Shown piece after piece: positions 26,693 to 37,645 of a DNA stretch of 64,000 nucleotides (position 1 is the first letter of the stretch; each line of letters begins with the position of its first letter). The notes below the pieces were generated by a model. It had not been told where the DNA came from. It saw only the letters and a program-made list of their open reading frames with translations, and searched no databases. Origin of the DNA: Sphingobium ummariense RL-3 (GTDB taxonomy: Bacteria; Pseudomonadota; Alphaproteobacteria; Sphingomonadales; Sphingomonadaceae). The translations under genes and the position numbers were made by a program. Where the stretch lies: the NCBI RefSeq assembly GCF_000447205.1, contig NZ_AUWY01000112.1:106716-170715 (forward strand). The letters run 5' to 3'.

Positions 26693-29206
26693 ATGCAAAG
26701 GCGCTTCAACCCGTTCGAGGCCGATGCCCGCTGGCAGGCCGCCTGGGACGAGAAGCAGACGTTCCGGGCGTCCGACGTCAGCGACAAGCCGCGATCCTAT
26801 GTGCTGGAGATGTTCCCTTACCCCTCGGGGCGCATCCATATCGGCCATGTCCGCAACTATTCGATGGGCGACGTGCTGGCGCGGTTCCGCCGGATGACCG
26901 GGCATGAGGTGCTGCACCCGATGGGCTGGGACGCCTTCGGCATGCCGGCCGAGAATGCCGCGATGGAGAAGAAGGTCCATCCGGGAAGCTGGACCCGCGA
27001 GAATATCGCCAACATGAAGGCGCAGCTGAAGAAGCTGGGATTCGCGCTGGACTGGAGCCGCGAGCTGGCGACGTGCGAGCCCGATTATTACGGGCAGGAG
27101 CAGGCGCTGTTCCTCGACATGCTGGAAGCGGGCCTGGTCTATCGCAAGGAGAGCGCGGTCAACTGGGACCCGGTCGACATGACCGTGCTGGCCAACGAGC
27201 AGGTGATCGACGGCAAGGGCTGGCGGTCGGGCGCGCCGGTCGAGAAGCGCAAGCTCAGCCAGTGGTTCCTGAAGATCACCCAGTTCGCCGACGACCTGCT
27301 GGAAGGGCTGAAGACGCTCGACCAGTGGCCCGAGAAGGTGCGGCTGATGCAGGAGAACTGGATCGGCCGGTCGGTCGGCCTGCAGTTCCGCTTCGCCCCC
27401 GTCGCGCCCTTCGACCAGGAGATCGAGGTCTATTCGACCCGGCCCGACACCATCTTCGGCGCGAGCTTCGTGGCGATCGCGGCGGACCATCCGGTGGCGC
27501 AGCGGATTGCGAAGGATAATCCAGCAGCCGCGGCCTTCATCGAAAAGTGCAAGGAAGGCGGCACCACCGCGGCCGAGCTGGAGACGGCGGAGAAGCTAGG
27601 CTTCGACACCGGCCTGTCGATGGTCCATCCGTTCGACCCGGAATGGCAGCTGCCCGTCTTCATCGCGAACTTCGTGCTGATGGACTATGGCACCGGCGCG
27701 GTGATGGGCGTGCCGGCGCACGACCAGCGCGACCTGGATTTCGCGCGCAAATATATGCTGCCGGTCGAACGCGTGGTCGCCGCCGAAGGCGACGCGCAGG
27801 CGCCGATTCATGACGAGGCCTATGTTGGGCCGGGCCGGCTGGTGAACAGCCGATTCCTGGACGGCATGGCGGTGGAAGACGCCAAGGCCGAGGTGATCCG
27901 CCGCGCCGAGGCGGAGGGCTGGGGCCAGGGCACCACCGTGTTCCGCCTGCGCGACTGGGGCGTGTCGCGCCAGCGTTATTGGGGCACCCCGATCCCGGTC
28001 ATCCATTGCGACGATTGCGGCCCCGTGGGCGTCCCCAAGGACCAGCTGCCCGTGCTGCTGCCCGAGGATGTGACCTTCGACATTCCCGGCAATCCGCTGG
28101 ACCGGCATCCGACCTGGAAGCATGTCGATTGCCCGCGATGCGGCAAAGCGGCGCGGCGCGAGACCGACACGCTGGACACCTTCGCCGATTCGAGCTGGTA
28201 CTTCATCCGCTTCGCCAGCCAGCCGCAGGACCGGCCGTTCGACCGCGAGACGGTGGAGAAATGGCTGCCCGTCGGCCAGTATATCGGCGGCGTGGAACAT
28301 GCGATCCTGCACCTGCTCTACGCCCGTTTCTGGACCCGCGCGTTGCAGCATATGGGGCAGCTGGGTTTCGCCGAGCCGTTCACCGGCCTGTTCACCCAGG
28401 GCATGGTGACGCACGAGACCTACAAGGCGGGCGATGGCAGCTGGCTGTCGCCGGGCGAGGTCAAGAAGACCGGCGACGATTATGTCCATATCGAGAGCGG
28501 CGCGCCGGTAACGGTGGGCCGCGTCGAAAAGATGTCCAAGTCCAAGAAGAATGTCGTCGATCCCGATGACATCATCGCCCAATATGGCGCGGACGCGGTG
28601 CGATGGTTCATGCTGTCGGACAGTCCGCCCGAGCGCGACCTGCCCTGGACCGAGGCGGGGATCGAGGGATCGTGGCGCTTCGTCAACCGGCTGTGGCGGC
28701 TGTTCGGCGAAGCGGACGGCGCCGCGGAAGGGCAGGATAGGGCGCTCGACCGCAAGCTGCACCAGACCATCGATGGCGTGGCGAAGGATATCGAGGCGCT
28801 GAGCTTCAACAAGGCGGTCGCCAAGATATACGAGCTGACCAATGCGGTGGAGAAGGCGAAGCCGTCCGCGTCGCGCACCGGCGCGATCCGTACGCTGGCG
28901 CTGCTGGTCGCGCCGATGACGCCGCATCTGGCCGAGGAAGCCTGGGCCGATATGGGCGAACAGGGCCTGATCGCCGACGCCGCCTGGCCGGCGGTCGACC
29001 CGGCGCTGCTGGTCGAGGATGAGGTCACCATCGCCTGCCAGGTCATGGGCAAGCTGCGTGACACCATCACCGTGCCCAAGGGGACGGCGAAGGAGGAGCT
29101 GGAGAGGCTGGCGCTGGCCGCGCCCAATGTCGTGCGGACGCTGGACGGAGCGGTGCCCAAGAAGGTGATCGTGGTGCCCGACCGGCTGGTCAATCTGGTG
29201 GTTTGA
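26693..29206 (+). CDS. leuS: Leucyl-tRNA synthetase
   Basis: 837 residues from the ATG at 26693; an in-frame TTG lies five codons upstream. Class I synthetase with [15 protein letters not shown] (HIGH at 49-52), an inserted CP1 editing domain including a [14 protein letters not shown] block (threonine-rich editing pocket), and KMSKSKKN near residue 612. The C-terminal anticodon-binding region is complete. It lies in the conserved order DUF3576-leuS-lptE-holA. Confidence 0.97.
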   Translation: MQRRFNPFEADARWQAAWDEKQTFRASDVSDKPRSYVLEMFPYPSGRIHIGHVRNYSMGDVLARFRRMTGHEVLHPMGWDAFGMPAENAAMEKKVHPGSWTRENIANMKAQLKKLGFALDWSRELATCEPDYYGQEQALFLDMLEAGLVYRKESAVNWDPVDMTVLANEQVIDGKGWRSGAPVEKRKLSQWFLKITQFADDLLEGLKTLDQWPEKVRLMQENWIGRSVGLQFRFAPVAPFDQEIEVYSTRPDTIFGASFVAIAADHPVAQRIAKDNPAAAAFIEKCKEGGTTAAELETAEKLGFDTGLSMVHPFDPEWQLPVFIANFVLMDYGTGAVMGVPAHDQRDLDFARKYMLPVERVVAAEGDAQAPIHDEAYVGPGRLVNSRFLDGMAVEDAKAEVIRRAEAEGWGQGTTVFRLRDWGVSRQRYWGTPIPVIHCDDCGPVGVPKDQLPVLLPEDVTFDIPGNPLDRHPTWKHVDCPRCGKAARRETDTLDTFADSSWYFIRFASQPQDRPFDRETVEKWLPVGQYIGGVEHAILHLLYARFWTRALQHMGQLGFAEPFTGLFTQGMVTHETYKAGDGSWLSPGEVKKTGDDYVHIESGAPVTVGRVEKMSKSKKNVVDPDDIIAQYGADAVRWFMLSDSPPERDLPWTEAGIEGSWRFVNRLWRLFGEADGAAEGQDRALDRKLHQTIDGVAKDIEALSFNKAVAKIYELTNAVEKAKPSASRTGAIRTLALLVAPMTPHLAEEAWADMGEQGLIADAAWPAVDPALLVEDEVTIACQVMGKLRDTITVPKGTAKEELERLALAAPNVVRTLDGAVPKKVIVVPDRLVNLVV

Positions 29207-29227
29207 CGCAACATCCGTTTGCGCAGT

Positions 29228-29255
29228 GCGGGGCTTCGACAAGCTCAGCCCGAAC
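29228..29255. repeat. REP-like element
   Basis: GGGGCTTCGACAAGCTCAGC... followed by CCGAACGG, in the leuS-lptE gap. One of at least six copies in this window, all intergenic. It is a half-palindromic unit that can form a short hairpin. Confidence 0.8.
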
Positions 29256-29272
29256 GGATATAGGACTGGCTC

Positions 29273-29776
29273 ATGAACCGTGCTTTGCCCCTGCTTGCCC
29301 TCTGTCTCCTCACCGCCTGCGGGCTGCGTCCGGTCTATAGCGGTGGCAGCCAGGGCGCGGTGGCGCGGTCGCTGGGCAATGTCGAGGTGCAGGCGATCGA
29401 GGGCAAGGCCGGCTGGCTTATGCGCAATGCGCTGAACGACCGGCTGGCGCCGATGCGCGGGACCGGGCCGGCCTATAAGCTGGTGGTCAAGCTGGACGAC
29501 CAGATCAGAGGTTTCGGCCTGCGCGCCGACGCGGCGATCACGCGCGAGCGAAGAACGCTGCGCGCGCGCTACCAGCTGATCGATGCGGCGACCGGAGCGC
29601 AGGTGCTGGACGACACGGCGGGATCGGACGCAGGCATCGACGTGACGTCGAGCGAATATGCGACCATCGCGGCGGAGGACACGGCCCTGGAGCGGCTGTC
29701 GCAGACGGTGGCGGACCAGATCGTCGCGCGGCTGTCGCTGTACGCGGCGCGGGATACGGGCCGTGAAGGCCAATAG
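29273..29776 (+). CDS. lptE: LptE, LPS-assembly lipoprotein
   Basis: 167 residues with lipobox LLTAC (Cys16) followed by GLRPVYSGG, the usual LptE start. LptE plugs LptD in the outer membrane and helps place LPS in the outer leaflet. The remaining fold has a pattern of strands and helices with YKLVVKLDDQIRGFGLRADA and a C-terminal helix. Position between leuS and holA is the standard one. The last codons overlap the holA start. Confidence 0.9.
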   Translation: MNRALPLLALCLLTACGLRPVYSGGSQGAVARSLGNVEVQAIEGKAGWLMRNALNDRLAPMRGTGPAYKLVVKLDDQIRGFGLRADAAITRERRTLRARYQLIDAATGAQVLDDTAGSDAGIDVTSSEYATIAAEDTALERLSQTVADQIVARLSLYAARDTGREGQ

Positions 29777-30788
29777 GGGCCAGATCGAAAGGGCGCTGGA
29801 CGCGCCGCCGGCCGATGTCCGTTTCTTCCTGCTCTATGGGCCCGACGAGGCGGGCAGTCTCGCGCTGGCAAAGCGGCTGGAACGGGCGATGGGCCCGCAG
29901 GCCGAGCGCATCGACCTGGACGGAGCAACCCTGCGCGAAGACCCCGCGCGGTTGTCGGACGAAGCGGCGGCCTTTTCCATGTTCGGCGACCGGCGCTGGA
30001 TCCGGGTCAACGGCATGGGCGAGGAATCTGTGCCGGCGCTGACGGCGCTGCTGGAGGCGGAAGCGGCGGGCAATCCCGTGATCGCGGTCGCGGGGGCACT
30101 CAAGCCCGCGTCGAAGCTGCTGAAGCTGGCGCTCGACCATAAGGCGGCGCAGGCCTTCATCTCCTATCAGCCCGATGCGCGCGAAGCCGAGCAGATCGCC
30201 GTCGCGATCGCGCGGGACGGGGGGCTGAGGCTGTCGCCCGATCTCGCGCGGCGGATCGTCGCCATCAGCGGCGGGGATCGCGCGCTGATGGCTGGCGAGA
30301 TCGAGAAGCTGGTCCTCTATCTGGACGCTGCGCCGGAACAGCCGCGCGAGGCCACGGCCGAGGCGCTGGATGCCCTGTCCGCCGAGAATCCCGAGACCGA
30401 CGCCGTGCCGCTGGTCAATGCGGTGTTGGGCGGAGACCTGAAGGCCATGCATCGCGAACTGGGGCGGCTGGCGGAGGTCGGCACGGCCATGGCTTCGGTC
30501 ATCCGGCCGTTGCTGACGCGGGCGATGCTGATCGCCGGGATCCGCGCGGACTTCGACCGGGACGGACGGCTGGAGGCGGCGGTCGAAGCGGCGGGCAAGG
30601 CGGTGTTCTGGAAAGAGAAGGGCCTGGTCAGCCGGCAGGTGCGGCTGTGGGACGCCGCCGGGATCGCGCGGGTGATCCACCGGCTGGCGCAGGCGGAGCG
30701 GGCCAGCCGCTCCGGCCGGGGGCTGGGCGACCTGATGGTCCGGCACGAACTGCTGACCATCGCAAGACAGGCGTCGCGCGAGCGCTGA
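29763..30788 (+). CDS. holA: DNA polymerase III delta subunit
   Basis: 341 residues from the GTG at 29763, which overlaps the lptE end by 14 bp; the open frame runs further upstream inside lptE and is not conserved there. HolA is the clamp-loader arm that opens the beta sliding clamp. Visible features: FFLLYGPDEAGSLALAKRL, FSMFGDRRWIRV (beta-binding region), and a C-terminal helical collar with GLVSRQVRLWDAAG. Confidence 0.9.
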   Translation: MKANRGQIERALDAPPADVRFFLLYGPDEAGSLALAKRLERAMGPQAERIDLDGATLREDPARLSDEAAAFSMFGDRRWIRVNGMGEESVPALTALLEAEAAGNPVIAVAGALKPASKLLKLALDHKAAQAFISYQPDAREAEQIAVAIARDGGLRLSPDLARRIVAISGGDRALMAGEIEKLVLYLDAAPEQPREATAEALDALSAENPETDAVPLVNAVLGGDLKAMHRELGRLAEVGTAMASVIRPLLTRAMLIAGIRADFDRDGRLEAAVEAAGKAVFWKEKGLVSRQVRLWDAAGIARVIHRLAQAERASRSGRGLGDLMVRHELLTIARQASRER

Positions 30789-30827
30789 GCGCTTGATCGC
30801 GGCCGCGCGGAAGACCATATTGCGGCC

Positions 30828-31232
30828 ATGGAAAAGCTCAATCTGACCGACGCCGAATGGCGCGCACGCCTGTCGCCGGAACAATATCATATCCTGCGCG
30901 AAGGCGGGACCGAACGGGCGTTCACTGGCAAGTATAATGCGAACAAGGCCGAGGGCCTGTATCTCTGCGCGGGATGCGGCGCGGAATTGTTCGAATCGGA
31001 CGAGAAATATGACAGCGGCTCCGGCTGGCCGAGCTTCACCGCGCCGGTCGACGGCGACGCCGTTGAGGAATTGCGGGACACGAGTCACGGCATGGTCCGC
31101 ACCGAGGTGCGCTGTGCCCGATGCGGCGGGCATCTGGGCCATGTGTTTCCCGACGGGCCGGGCGTCACCGGCCTGCGCTATTGCATGAACAGCGCGTCGC
31201 TGGACTTCAAGCCCGGCGAAGCCGCCGAATAA
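30828..31232 (+). CDS. msrB: Peptide methionine-(R)-S-oxide reductase
   Basis: 134 residues. Reduces methionine-R-sulfoxide in proteins. Zinc cysteines are in LCAGCG and [14 protein letters not shown], and the catalytic Cys in [21 protein letters not shown] is part of the substrate site. Full length, cytosolic (no signal peptide). Transcribed rightward after holA with a 39-bp gap. Confidence 0.96.
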   Translation: MEKLNLTDAEWRARLSPEQYHILREGGTERAFTGKYNANKAEGLYLCAGCGAELFESDEKYDSGSGWPSFTAPVDGDAVEELRDTSHGMVRTEVRCARCGGHLGHVFPDGPGVTGLRYCMNSASLDFKPGEAAE

Positions 31233-31306
31233 TCGTTCATCCCCGATAAAGCCGCGTTGCGCTTGTAGCCCGGCCTGCATGCGGGTATCCGGGGCGGCGA
31301 AACATC

Positions 31307-33406
31307 ATGGCACGATCGGGCAAGAGCAAGGAAGCGCCGGGCAGGGCAAAGCTGTGGCTGGTGCGCGGGCTGAAATTCGGCCTGATGGCGGCGGTCGGCG
31401 GGCTCGTGGCGATCGTGATCGCGGTCGTCATCGCGATGCAGTCGCTGCCCGATTACAGCGCGCTCAAATCCTCCCCCAACGGACAGATGATCCGCGTCCA
31501 CGCCGCCGATGGCTCCGTCATCGTCTCGCTGGGGCCGAGTTTCGGGCGGTGGCTGAGTTACGACCAGATCCCGCAGGTCATGGTAGACGCCATGATATCG
31601 ACCGAGGACAAGCGCTTCTATCACCATCCCGGTGTCGATCCGATCGGCATGGCGCGCGCCGCGTGGGTGGCGATCGAGCGGCGGGGCAGCGGTCGCCGGT
31701 TGCAGGGTGCCTCCACCATCACCCAGCAGGTGACGCGCAACATCTTCCTCAACAACAGCTACAGCTGGGGCCGCAAGGTGCGGGAGATGATCCTGGCGCT
31801 GGCGCTGGAGAGGAAATTCTCCAAGCGGCAGATCCTGGAACTGTACCTCAACAAGGTTTATTTTGGCGGCGGCGCCTATGGCATCGACGCGGCCAGCCGC
31901 AAATTCTTCGGCCATCCGGCGACGACGCTCGACCTGCCGGAAGCGGCGATCATCGCCGGTCTGGTCAAGGCGCCGTCGAGCTATTCGCCCACTGCGGATG
32001 CGGAGGCGGCGATCGGCCGCGCAGGGGTCGTGCTGGACCTGATGCAGGAAAATGGCGTGATCAGCGCCGCCGAGCATGCGAACGCCAACCTGGCGGGCGT
32101 GAAGATGGCGCCCGAGCCGCCCCAGAACAGCGTGCGTTACTTCACCGACTGGGCGCTGCCCCAGCTGGACGTGCTGGTCGACGAGCCCAACGAGCCGCTG
32201 GAGGTCTACACCACCATCGACCTTGGCATGCAGCGCGCGGCGACGGCGGCGATCCAGGCCAATGTCCCCTCGGGCACGCAGGGCGCGCTTGTCAGCCTGG
32301 ACCGCGACGGTGCGGTGCGGGCGATGGTCGGCGGCCTCGACTATGTGACGTCGAACTACAACCGCGCCACCACCGCCACGCGCCAGCCGGGATCGGCTTG
32401 GAAGATCTTCGTCTATATGGCGGCGCTGGAAGCGGGCTATACGCCGGACACCGGCGTCACCGACGAGCCGGTGACAATCAACGGCTGGTCGCCGCGCAAC
32501 AGTTCCGGGCGATTCTCCGGCGACATCGATATCCGCACCGCCTTTGCCTATTCGGTCAACACCGTGGCGGCCAAGCTGGGCGTGGAGGTCGGTTTCCCAA
32601 CGGTCGCGGACATGGCGCGCCGCTTCGGCATCAGCACGCCGATCAACACCCATCCCTCGATGGTGCTCGGCACGTCGGACGTCCGACTGATCGACATGAC
32701 GCGCGCCTTCGCCTCGATTGCGCGCAAGGGGATCGCGGTGACGCCCTATGGCATCACCAAGGTGACGACGGCGGACGGACGGACGCTCTACGAGCATCAG
32801 GACGACACCAGCCGCGTGCTGGTCGCGCCCTGGGTCGCGGCGGGCATGACCGACCTGATGCAGACCGCCGTCAGCACCGGCACCGGCCGGGCGGCGCAGA
32901 TCGGGCGGCCGGTGGCCGGCAAGACCGGCACCACCACCAGCAACAAGGACGGCTGGTTCCTGGGATTTTCAAGCGGGATCACCACCGGCGTCTGGATGGG
33001 CCGCGACGATGCGCGCGCCGTGTCGGTGCTGCAAGGCGGCCGGGCGCCCGCCCGCGCCTTCGCCGATTATATGAAGGTCGCAGTGGCAAAGCGGCCCGTG
33101 GAACAGTTCGAAACGCAGGTGACCCTGCCCGAATGGCAGCTGGAGCCCGACGAGGAAGCCTATTACGGCCAGCCCGACAACGGCATGGAGGGCGGCATGA
33201 TGGTCGACGAGAACGGCCTGCCGGTCGAGCGCGCCCGTCCCGACCAGCGGGAGGACGAGGAGCCCGACCAAGCCGATGGCGACGTGCCCGAACAGCCCGT
33301 GCCGCCGCGGCTGGACCAGCAATGGATCGACCGCGTGCTGGGCCGCGATCGGCAGCGCCAGGCGCCACCGCCCGCCACGCCGAGGCCCAGCCAGCCTAAC
33401 CCGTAG
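31307..33406 (+). CDS. Bifunctional penicillin-binding protein (PBP1 type)
   Basis: 699 residues, class A PBP. Short cytoplasmic head, one membrane segment (about 22-45), then a GT51 glycosyltransferase domain with STEDKRFYHHPGVD and QGASTITQQVTRN, and a transpeptidase domain with SxxK in QPGSAWKIF, SVN in AYSVNTV and KTGTT near 545. The C-terminus is a 60-residue acidic, Pro-rich tail. It polymerises and cross-links peptidoglycan at the outer face of the inner membrane. The exact PBP1a/1b/1c subgroup is not clear. Confidence 0.93.
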   Translation: MARSGKSKEAPGRAKLWLVRGLKFGLMAAVGGLVAIVIAVVIAMQSLPDYSALKSSPNGQMIRVHAADGSVIVSLGPSFGRWLSYDQIPQVMVDAMISTEDKRFYHHPGVDPIGMARAAWVAIERRGSGRRLQGASTITQQVTRNIFLNNSYSWGRKVREMILALALERKFSKRQILELYLNKVYFGGGAYGIDAASRKFFGHPATTLDLPEAAIIAGLVKAPSSYSPTADAEAAIGRAGVVLDLMQENGVISAAEHANANLAGVKMAPEPPQNSVRYFTDWALPQLDVLVDEPNEPLEVYTTIDLGMQRAATAAIQANVPSGTQGALVSLDRDGAVRAMVGGLDYVTSNYNRATTATRQPGSAWKIFVYMAALEAGYTPDTGVTDEPVTINGWSPRNSSGRFSGDIDIRTAFAYSVNTVAAKLGVEVGFPTVADMARRFGISTPINTHPSMVLGTSDVRLIDMTRAFASIARKGIAVTPYGITKVTTADGRTLYEHQDDTSRVLVAPWVAAGMTDLMQTAVSTGTGRAAQIGRPVAGKTGTTTSNKDGWFLGFSSGITTGVWMGRDDARAVSVLQGGRAPARAFADYMKVAVAKRPVEQFETQVTLPEWQLEPDEEAYYGQPDNGMEGGMMVDENGLPVERARPDQREDEEPDQADGDVPEQPVPPRLDQQWIDRVLGRDRQRQAPPPATPRPSQPNP

Positions 33407-34358
33407 GCAAGTCCGTCGCGGCGAAGCGGGTGCCGTCGAGCGCGCCGCTGTCGGGCAGAAGGAAATCGACCTTGCCCCGGGCGAAGTCGATCGCCACCCG
33501 GTCGAAGGTCCGCAGGGCGTTGATGCCGAGCAGCAGGGCCGGCTTGTTCTGAAGGCCGAGCTGGGCGAAGGGTATCGCGTCGGCGAACAGCACCGGTAGC
33601 TGCGTCATCTGCACCCGGCCCATCCGCACCTTGTCGATCCGACCCACCGGCCCTGTCAGCACGCCGCCGGTGACGCTGGTCAGGCTGGCCTCGACCAGAG
33701 CGGGGGCGCGCTTCTTGCGGGTCAGCTTCTGCATCAGGGCCAGATTGCCGACGCTGAAACTGGTGCCGGTGTCGAGCACGATGTTGACCTTCGTCCCGTT
33801 CACTTCCGAATCGAGCAGGATCAGCTGGCCGCGCCGGCGCCGGGCCTCGACGATGATCGTGTCGGGATCGCGGGCGATGCGCCGCTTGCTGTCGCTGATT
33901 TCCATCCGGCCGGTGCGGAAGTTGAGCAGAACGCGCTTGGCATGCAGGCTGTCCAGCCCGAGCAGCCCAGGTGCGCCGAGATGATGGCCTTGGAGCACCG
34001 GCGCCTCTATATCGTCGATCCGCGCAGTGCCGAAGCCGAGCCGCGGAAGCGACACGGTGTGCGTCTCCGCCCGGTCGGTCATGCTGAGGATCGTCACCTG
34101 ATTGAGGGCGGGGAGCGCGAGTGCCCGCGCAAGCTCGTCCGAGATGACGGTGCGCTGTGCACCGGTGTCGATCACGAAGTTCCAAGGCCCCTTGCCGTCG
34201 ATCACGATCGGAATGGTCACGCGCTCGTCGACCGATACACCCGTACGCACGAGAGCGGGCGGATCGGCGGGATCGAGGGCCACGGTGTCCTGGGCGGCGG
34301 CGAGCGGGGCGCAGAGCAGTGCCGCCCCGGCGGCAGCGAGCGCGCGAAATCGCTTCAT
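33396..34358 (-). CDS. Exported retropepsin-like aspartic protease
   Basis: 320 residues. Signal peptide 1-22 (MKRFRALAAAGAALL, cleavage after AAAQ). Two copies of a retropepsin-like half are present: first with FVIDTGAQRTVIS (D-T-G about 64-66) and second with IVLDTGTSFSVG (about 191-193), each followed by a hydrophobic-GLD/GIN segment (LLGLDSL, LLGINAL). Two DTG halves in one chain would form one pepsin-like site, or two units. Substrate unknown. The stop overlaps the convergent PBP gene end by 11 bp. Confidence 0.8.
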   Translation of the reverse strand: MKRFRALAAAGAALLCAPLAAAQDTVALDPADPPALVRTGVSVDERVTIPIVIDGKGPWNFVIDTGAQRTVISDELARALALPALNQVTILSMTDRAETHTVSLPRLGFGTARIDDIEAPVLQGHHLGAPGLLGLDSLHAKRVLLNFRTGRMEISDSKRRIARDPDTIIVEARRRRGQLILLDSEVNGTKVNIVLDTGTSFSVGNLALMQKLTRKKRAPALVEASLTSVTGGVLTGPVGRIDKVRMGRVQMTQLPVLFADAIPFAQLGLQNKPALLLGINALRTFDRVAIDFARGKVDFLLPDSGALDGTRFAATDLPTG

Positions 34359-34631
34359 GGCCTCATCCTCGCAATATCGTTATAGCTTCCCTATATCACG
34401 GAACGGGGGAGGCGGTCCATCACCGCATTCGATGCACGGCCTGCCGCTGTTGCCGGAAGGGCTTCCGCTTTTTGCGGCGCGTCCCACCGTGCCGCCTTGA
34501 CTTGACCGCGGCCGGATCGTTAAACGCAGACCTATGCACCCGCCCGTCCGGCGCGGGTTGATCCGGTTCCTTCCCCGGGTTCCCAAACCTCCCTTCCTTC
34601 GTTTCTCGTCTCTCGCCACTGGACCATCGAC

Positions 34632-35888
<1,257 letters not shown>

Positions 35889-35910
35889 GCGGGAGCTTCG
35901 TTAGGCCGCC

Positions 35911-36633
35911 ATGCTCGACCTGTTCGCCACTGCCGCCGCCGCCGCCCAGGGGATTGGCTCTCCCGCCGACATATGGGCGCATATAGTCAATGATTTCAGT
36001 AATATAACCTCACCTACGGCGCTTGCTGCCTTCGGTCAGGTGCTGATGATCGACATCCTGCTGGCGGGCGACAATGCGATCGTCGTCGGCGCGTTGGCCG
36101 CGGGCTTGCCGGCCGCTCAGCGGCAACGGGTCATCATGATCGGTATCGTTGCCGCGCTGGTGCTGCGCATCGCCTTCGCATTGGTGGTGACGCAACTGAT
36201 GCAGATCGTCGGGCTGATCCTGGCGGGCGGGCTTCTGCTGCTCTGGGTGAGCTGGAAGATGTGGCGCGAACTGCATCCCAAGCGGGGTGCGGAAACGCCC
36301 AACGACCCCAGCGACGACGATGTTTCCGGGCTGCGGCCTGCCAAGAGCTTTGCCGGAGCCGCCTGGGCCGTAGCGGTGGCGGACGTCAGCATGAGCCTGG
36401 ACAATGTCCTGGCAGTCGCCGGCGCCGCGCGCGACCATCCCGGCATCCTCATCATCGGCCTGATCCTGTCGGTGGCGCTGATGGGTGTCGCGGCGAACAT
36501 CATCGCCAAATATATCGAGCGCTTCCGCTGGATTGCCTATCTGGGCCTGGCGGTCATCGTCTATGTGGCGATCAAGATGATCTACGACGGAATCATCGAT
36601 CACCAGGTCGGCGTCCTCACCCTGTTTTCCTGA
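35911..36633 (+). CDS. TerC/YjbE-family membrane protein
   Basis: 240 residues with about seven membrane segments. LLAGDNAIVVG near residue 52 and VADVSMSLDNVLAVAGAA near 160 are the paired acidic DN motifs of TerC transporters, which bind a divalent metal. Members export manganese in several bacteria. It starts 22 bp after rho on the same strand; no yybP-ykoY type riboswitch fits in that gap. Confidence 0.88.
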   Translation: MLDLFATAAAAAQGIGSPADIWAHIVNDFSNITSPTALAAFGQVLMIDILLAGDNAIVVGALAAGLPAAQRQRVIMIGIVAALVLRIAFALVVTQLMQIVGLILAGGLLLLWVSWKMWRELHPKRGAETPNDPSDDDVSGLRPAKSFAGAAWAVAVADVSMSLDNVLAVAGAARDHPGILIIGLILSVALMGVAANIIAKYIERFRWIAYLGLAVIVYVAIKMIYDGIIDHQVGVLTLFS

Positions 36634-36637
36634 TAGC

Positions 36638-36662
36638 GGTGGGTGCCGTTCGTGGCGCCACC
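36638..36662. terminator. Hairpin after the TerC-family gene
   Basis: GGTGGGTGCC (36638-36647) can pair with GGCGCCACC (36654-36662), one bulge, loop of 6. No T-run. A possible weak terminator between the TerC gene and the lower-GC methyltransferase gene. Confidence 0.4.
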
Positions 36663-36753
36663 CGATCACCTTACCGAGCGGGTCTACACTTGTGGAACGC
36701 CAGTGTCATGTCTAGCAGTTAGCAGTCTCTCTCTCTGGAGCGGAAGGTCAGGA

Positions 36754-37593
36754 ATGTCGAATTTCGCGCAAATTTTTGACGCTATGCGCAATACTCCCAT
36801 GAACGACTGGGTGGGAGGATCCGACCCGGAAACCGTGGGAAATGCCTCGGCCAATGTCATGCGTCGCCTGCTGCCGCTGAACGGCAATTCCAAGGTCCTG
36901 GATTTTGGCTGTGGTATTGGACGGGTGCTCGCAGCCTTGAAGAAAGATGGGCCAGATCCCAAAAATATCGTGGGCATGGACATTATGCCCCCGGTGATCG
37001 ATTTTTGTAATCAACATCTGAAACCGAACCTTACGAATACAACCTTTGAGTTGGTCAATGACAAGAACGATCATTACGATCATTTCATAGAGACAAACGC
37101 CGGCAAGACACGCGAGGCTCTCTCCAGCCAATATCAGGATTATTTCACCGATGGCTGCGCCTTTTCCGTTTTTACCCATGTCACGAAGCACGACTTTGCA
37201 GGTCTTCTGAAGTTCATTTCATCGATGATGGTGCCGGGCGGCCGTTTTCTGATGACCTGTTTCGAGCTGAACGAATTTTCGCGATACATGATCGAGCATC
37301 AGCAAACCATTTTCCCTCTGGCCAATAAGGCTTGGTGGGAAGGGGGGCAGATTTTGGTTGGAGATGCGAACGATCCGCTTGCGTTCATCGCCTTTGATCG
37401 CAGTCTTGTCGAAAAGCTCGTGTGGGATGCCGGCCTGGCGATCAGCAAGGTGGAATATGGTTGCTGGATGGGCGGTGGGATCGGATCCTCTCTTCAGGAT
37501 GTGATGATCTGCACCAAGCTGCCGACCCTTCTAGAAAAGGATAAGATCAAATTCACACCCCTGGTTAGTCGCGAGGCGATCGCCGGAAGATAG
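36754..37593 (+). CDS. Class I SAM-dependent methyltransferase, lower GC
   Basis: 279 residues from the ATG at 36754, preceded by a GGAAGG Shine-Dalgarno-like stretch; in-frame sequence upstream is not convincing. Motif I VLDFGCGIGRVL (about 48-59), then an acidic loop GMDIMPP. The C-terminal part (SMMVPGGRFLMTCFELNEF) is typical of the Rossmann methyltransferase fold. The target is unknown. Codon use is less G/C-biased than its neighbours and it stands between hairpins at both ends, suggesting an acquired single gene. Confidence 0.78.
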   Translation: MSNFAQIFDAMRNTPMNDWVGGSDPETVGNASANVMRRLLPLNGNSKVLDFGCGIGRVLAALKKDGPDPKNIVGMDIMPPVIDFCNQHLKPNLTNTTFELVNDKNDHYDHFIETNAGKTREALSSQYQDYFTDGCAFSVFTHVTKHDFAGLLKFISSMMVPGGRFLMTCFELNEFSRYMIEHQQTIFPLANKAWWEGGQILVGDANDPLAFIAFDRSLVEKLVWDAGLAISKVEYGCWMGGGIGSSLQDVMICTKLPTLLEKDKIKFTPLVSREAIAGR

Positions 37594-37603
37594 GAAGGGT
37601 GAT

Positions 37604-37631
37604 GCGGATCGCTTTTCGAGAGGCGATCCGC
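37604..37631. terminator. Inverted repeat between convergent genes
   Basis: GCGGATCGC (37604-37612) and GCGATCCGC (37623-37631) form a perfect 9-bp stem with a 10-nt loop between the methyltransferase gene and the convergent quinone oxidoreductase gene. Probably a bidirectional terminator although T-runs are poor. Confidence 0.6.
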
Positions 37632-37645
37632 GAGCCCGATTCTGT

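Noticed and set aside
27596..29773. 725-codon leftward open frame antisense to leuS
   Set aside because: Same shadow effect; no recognisable motif while the other strand encodes complete leuS and lptE.
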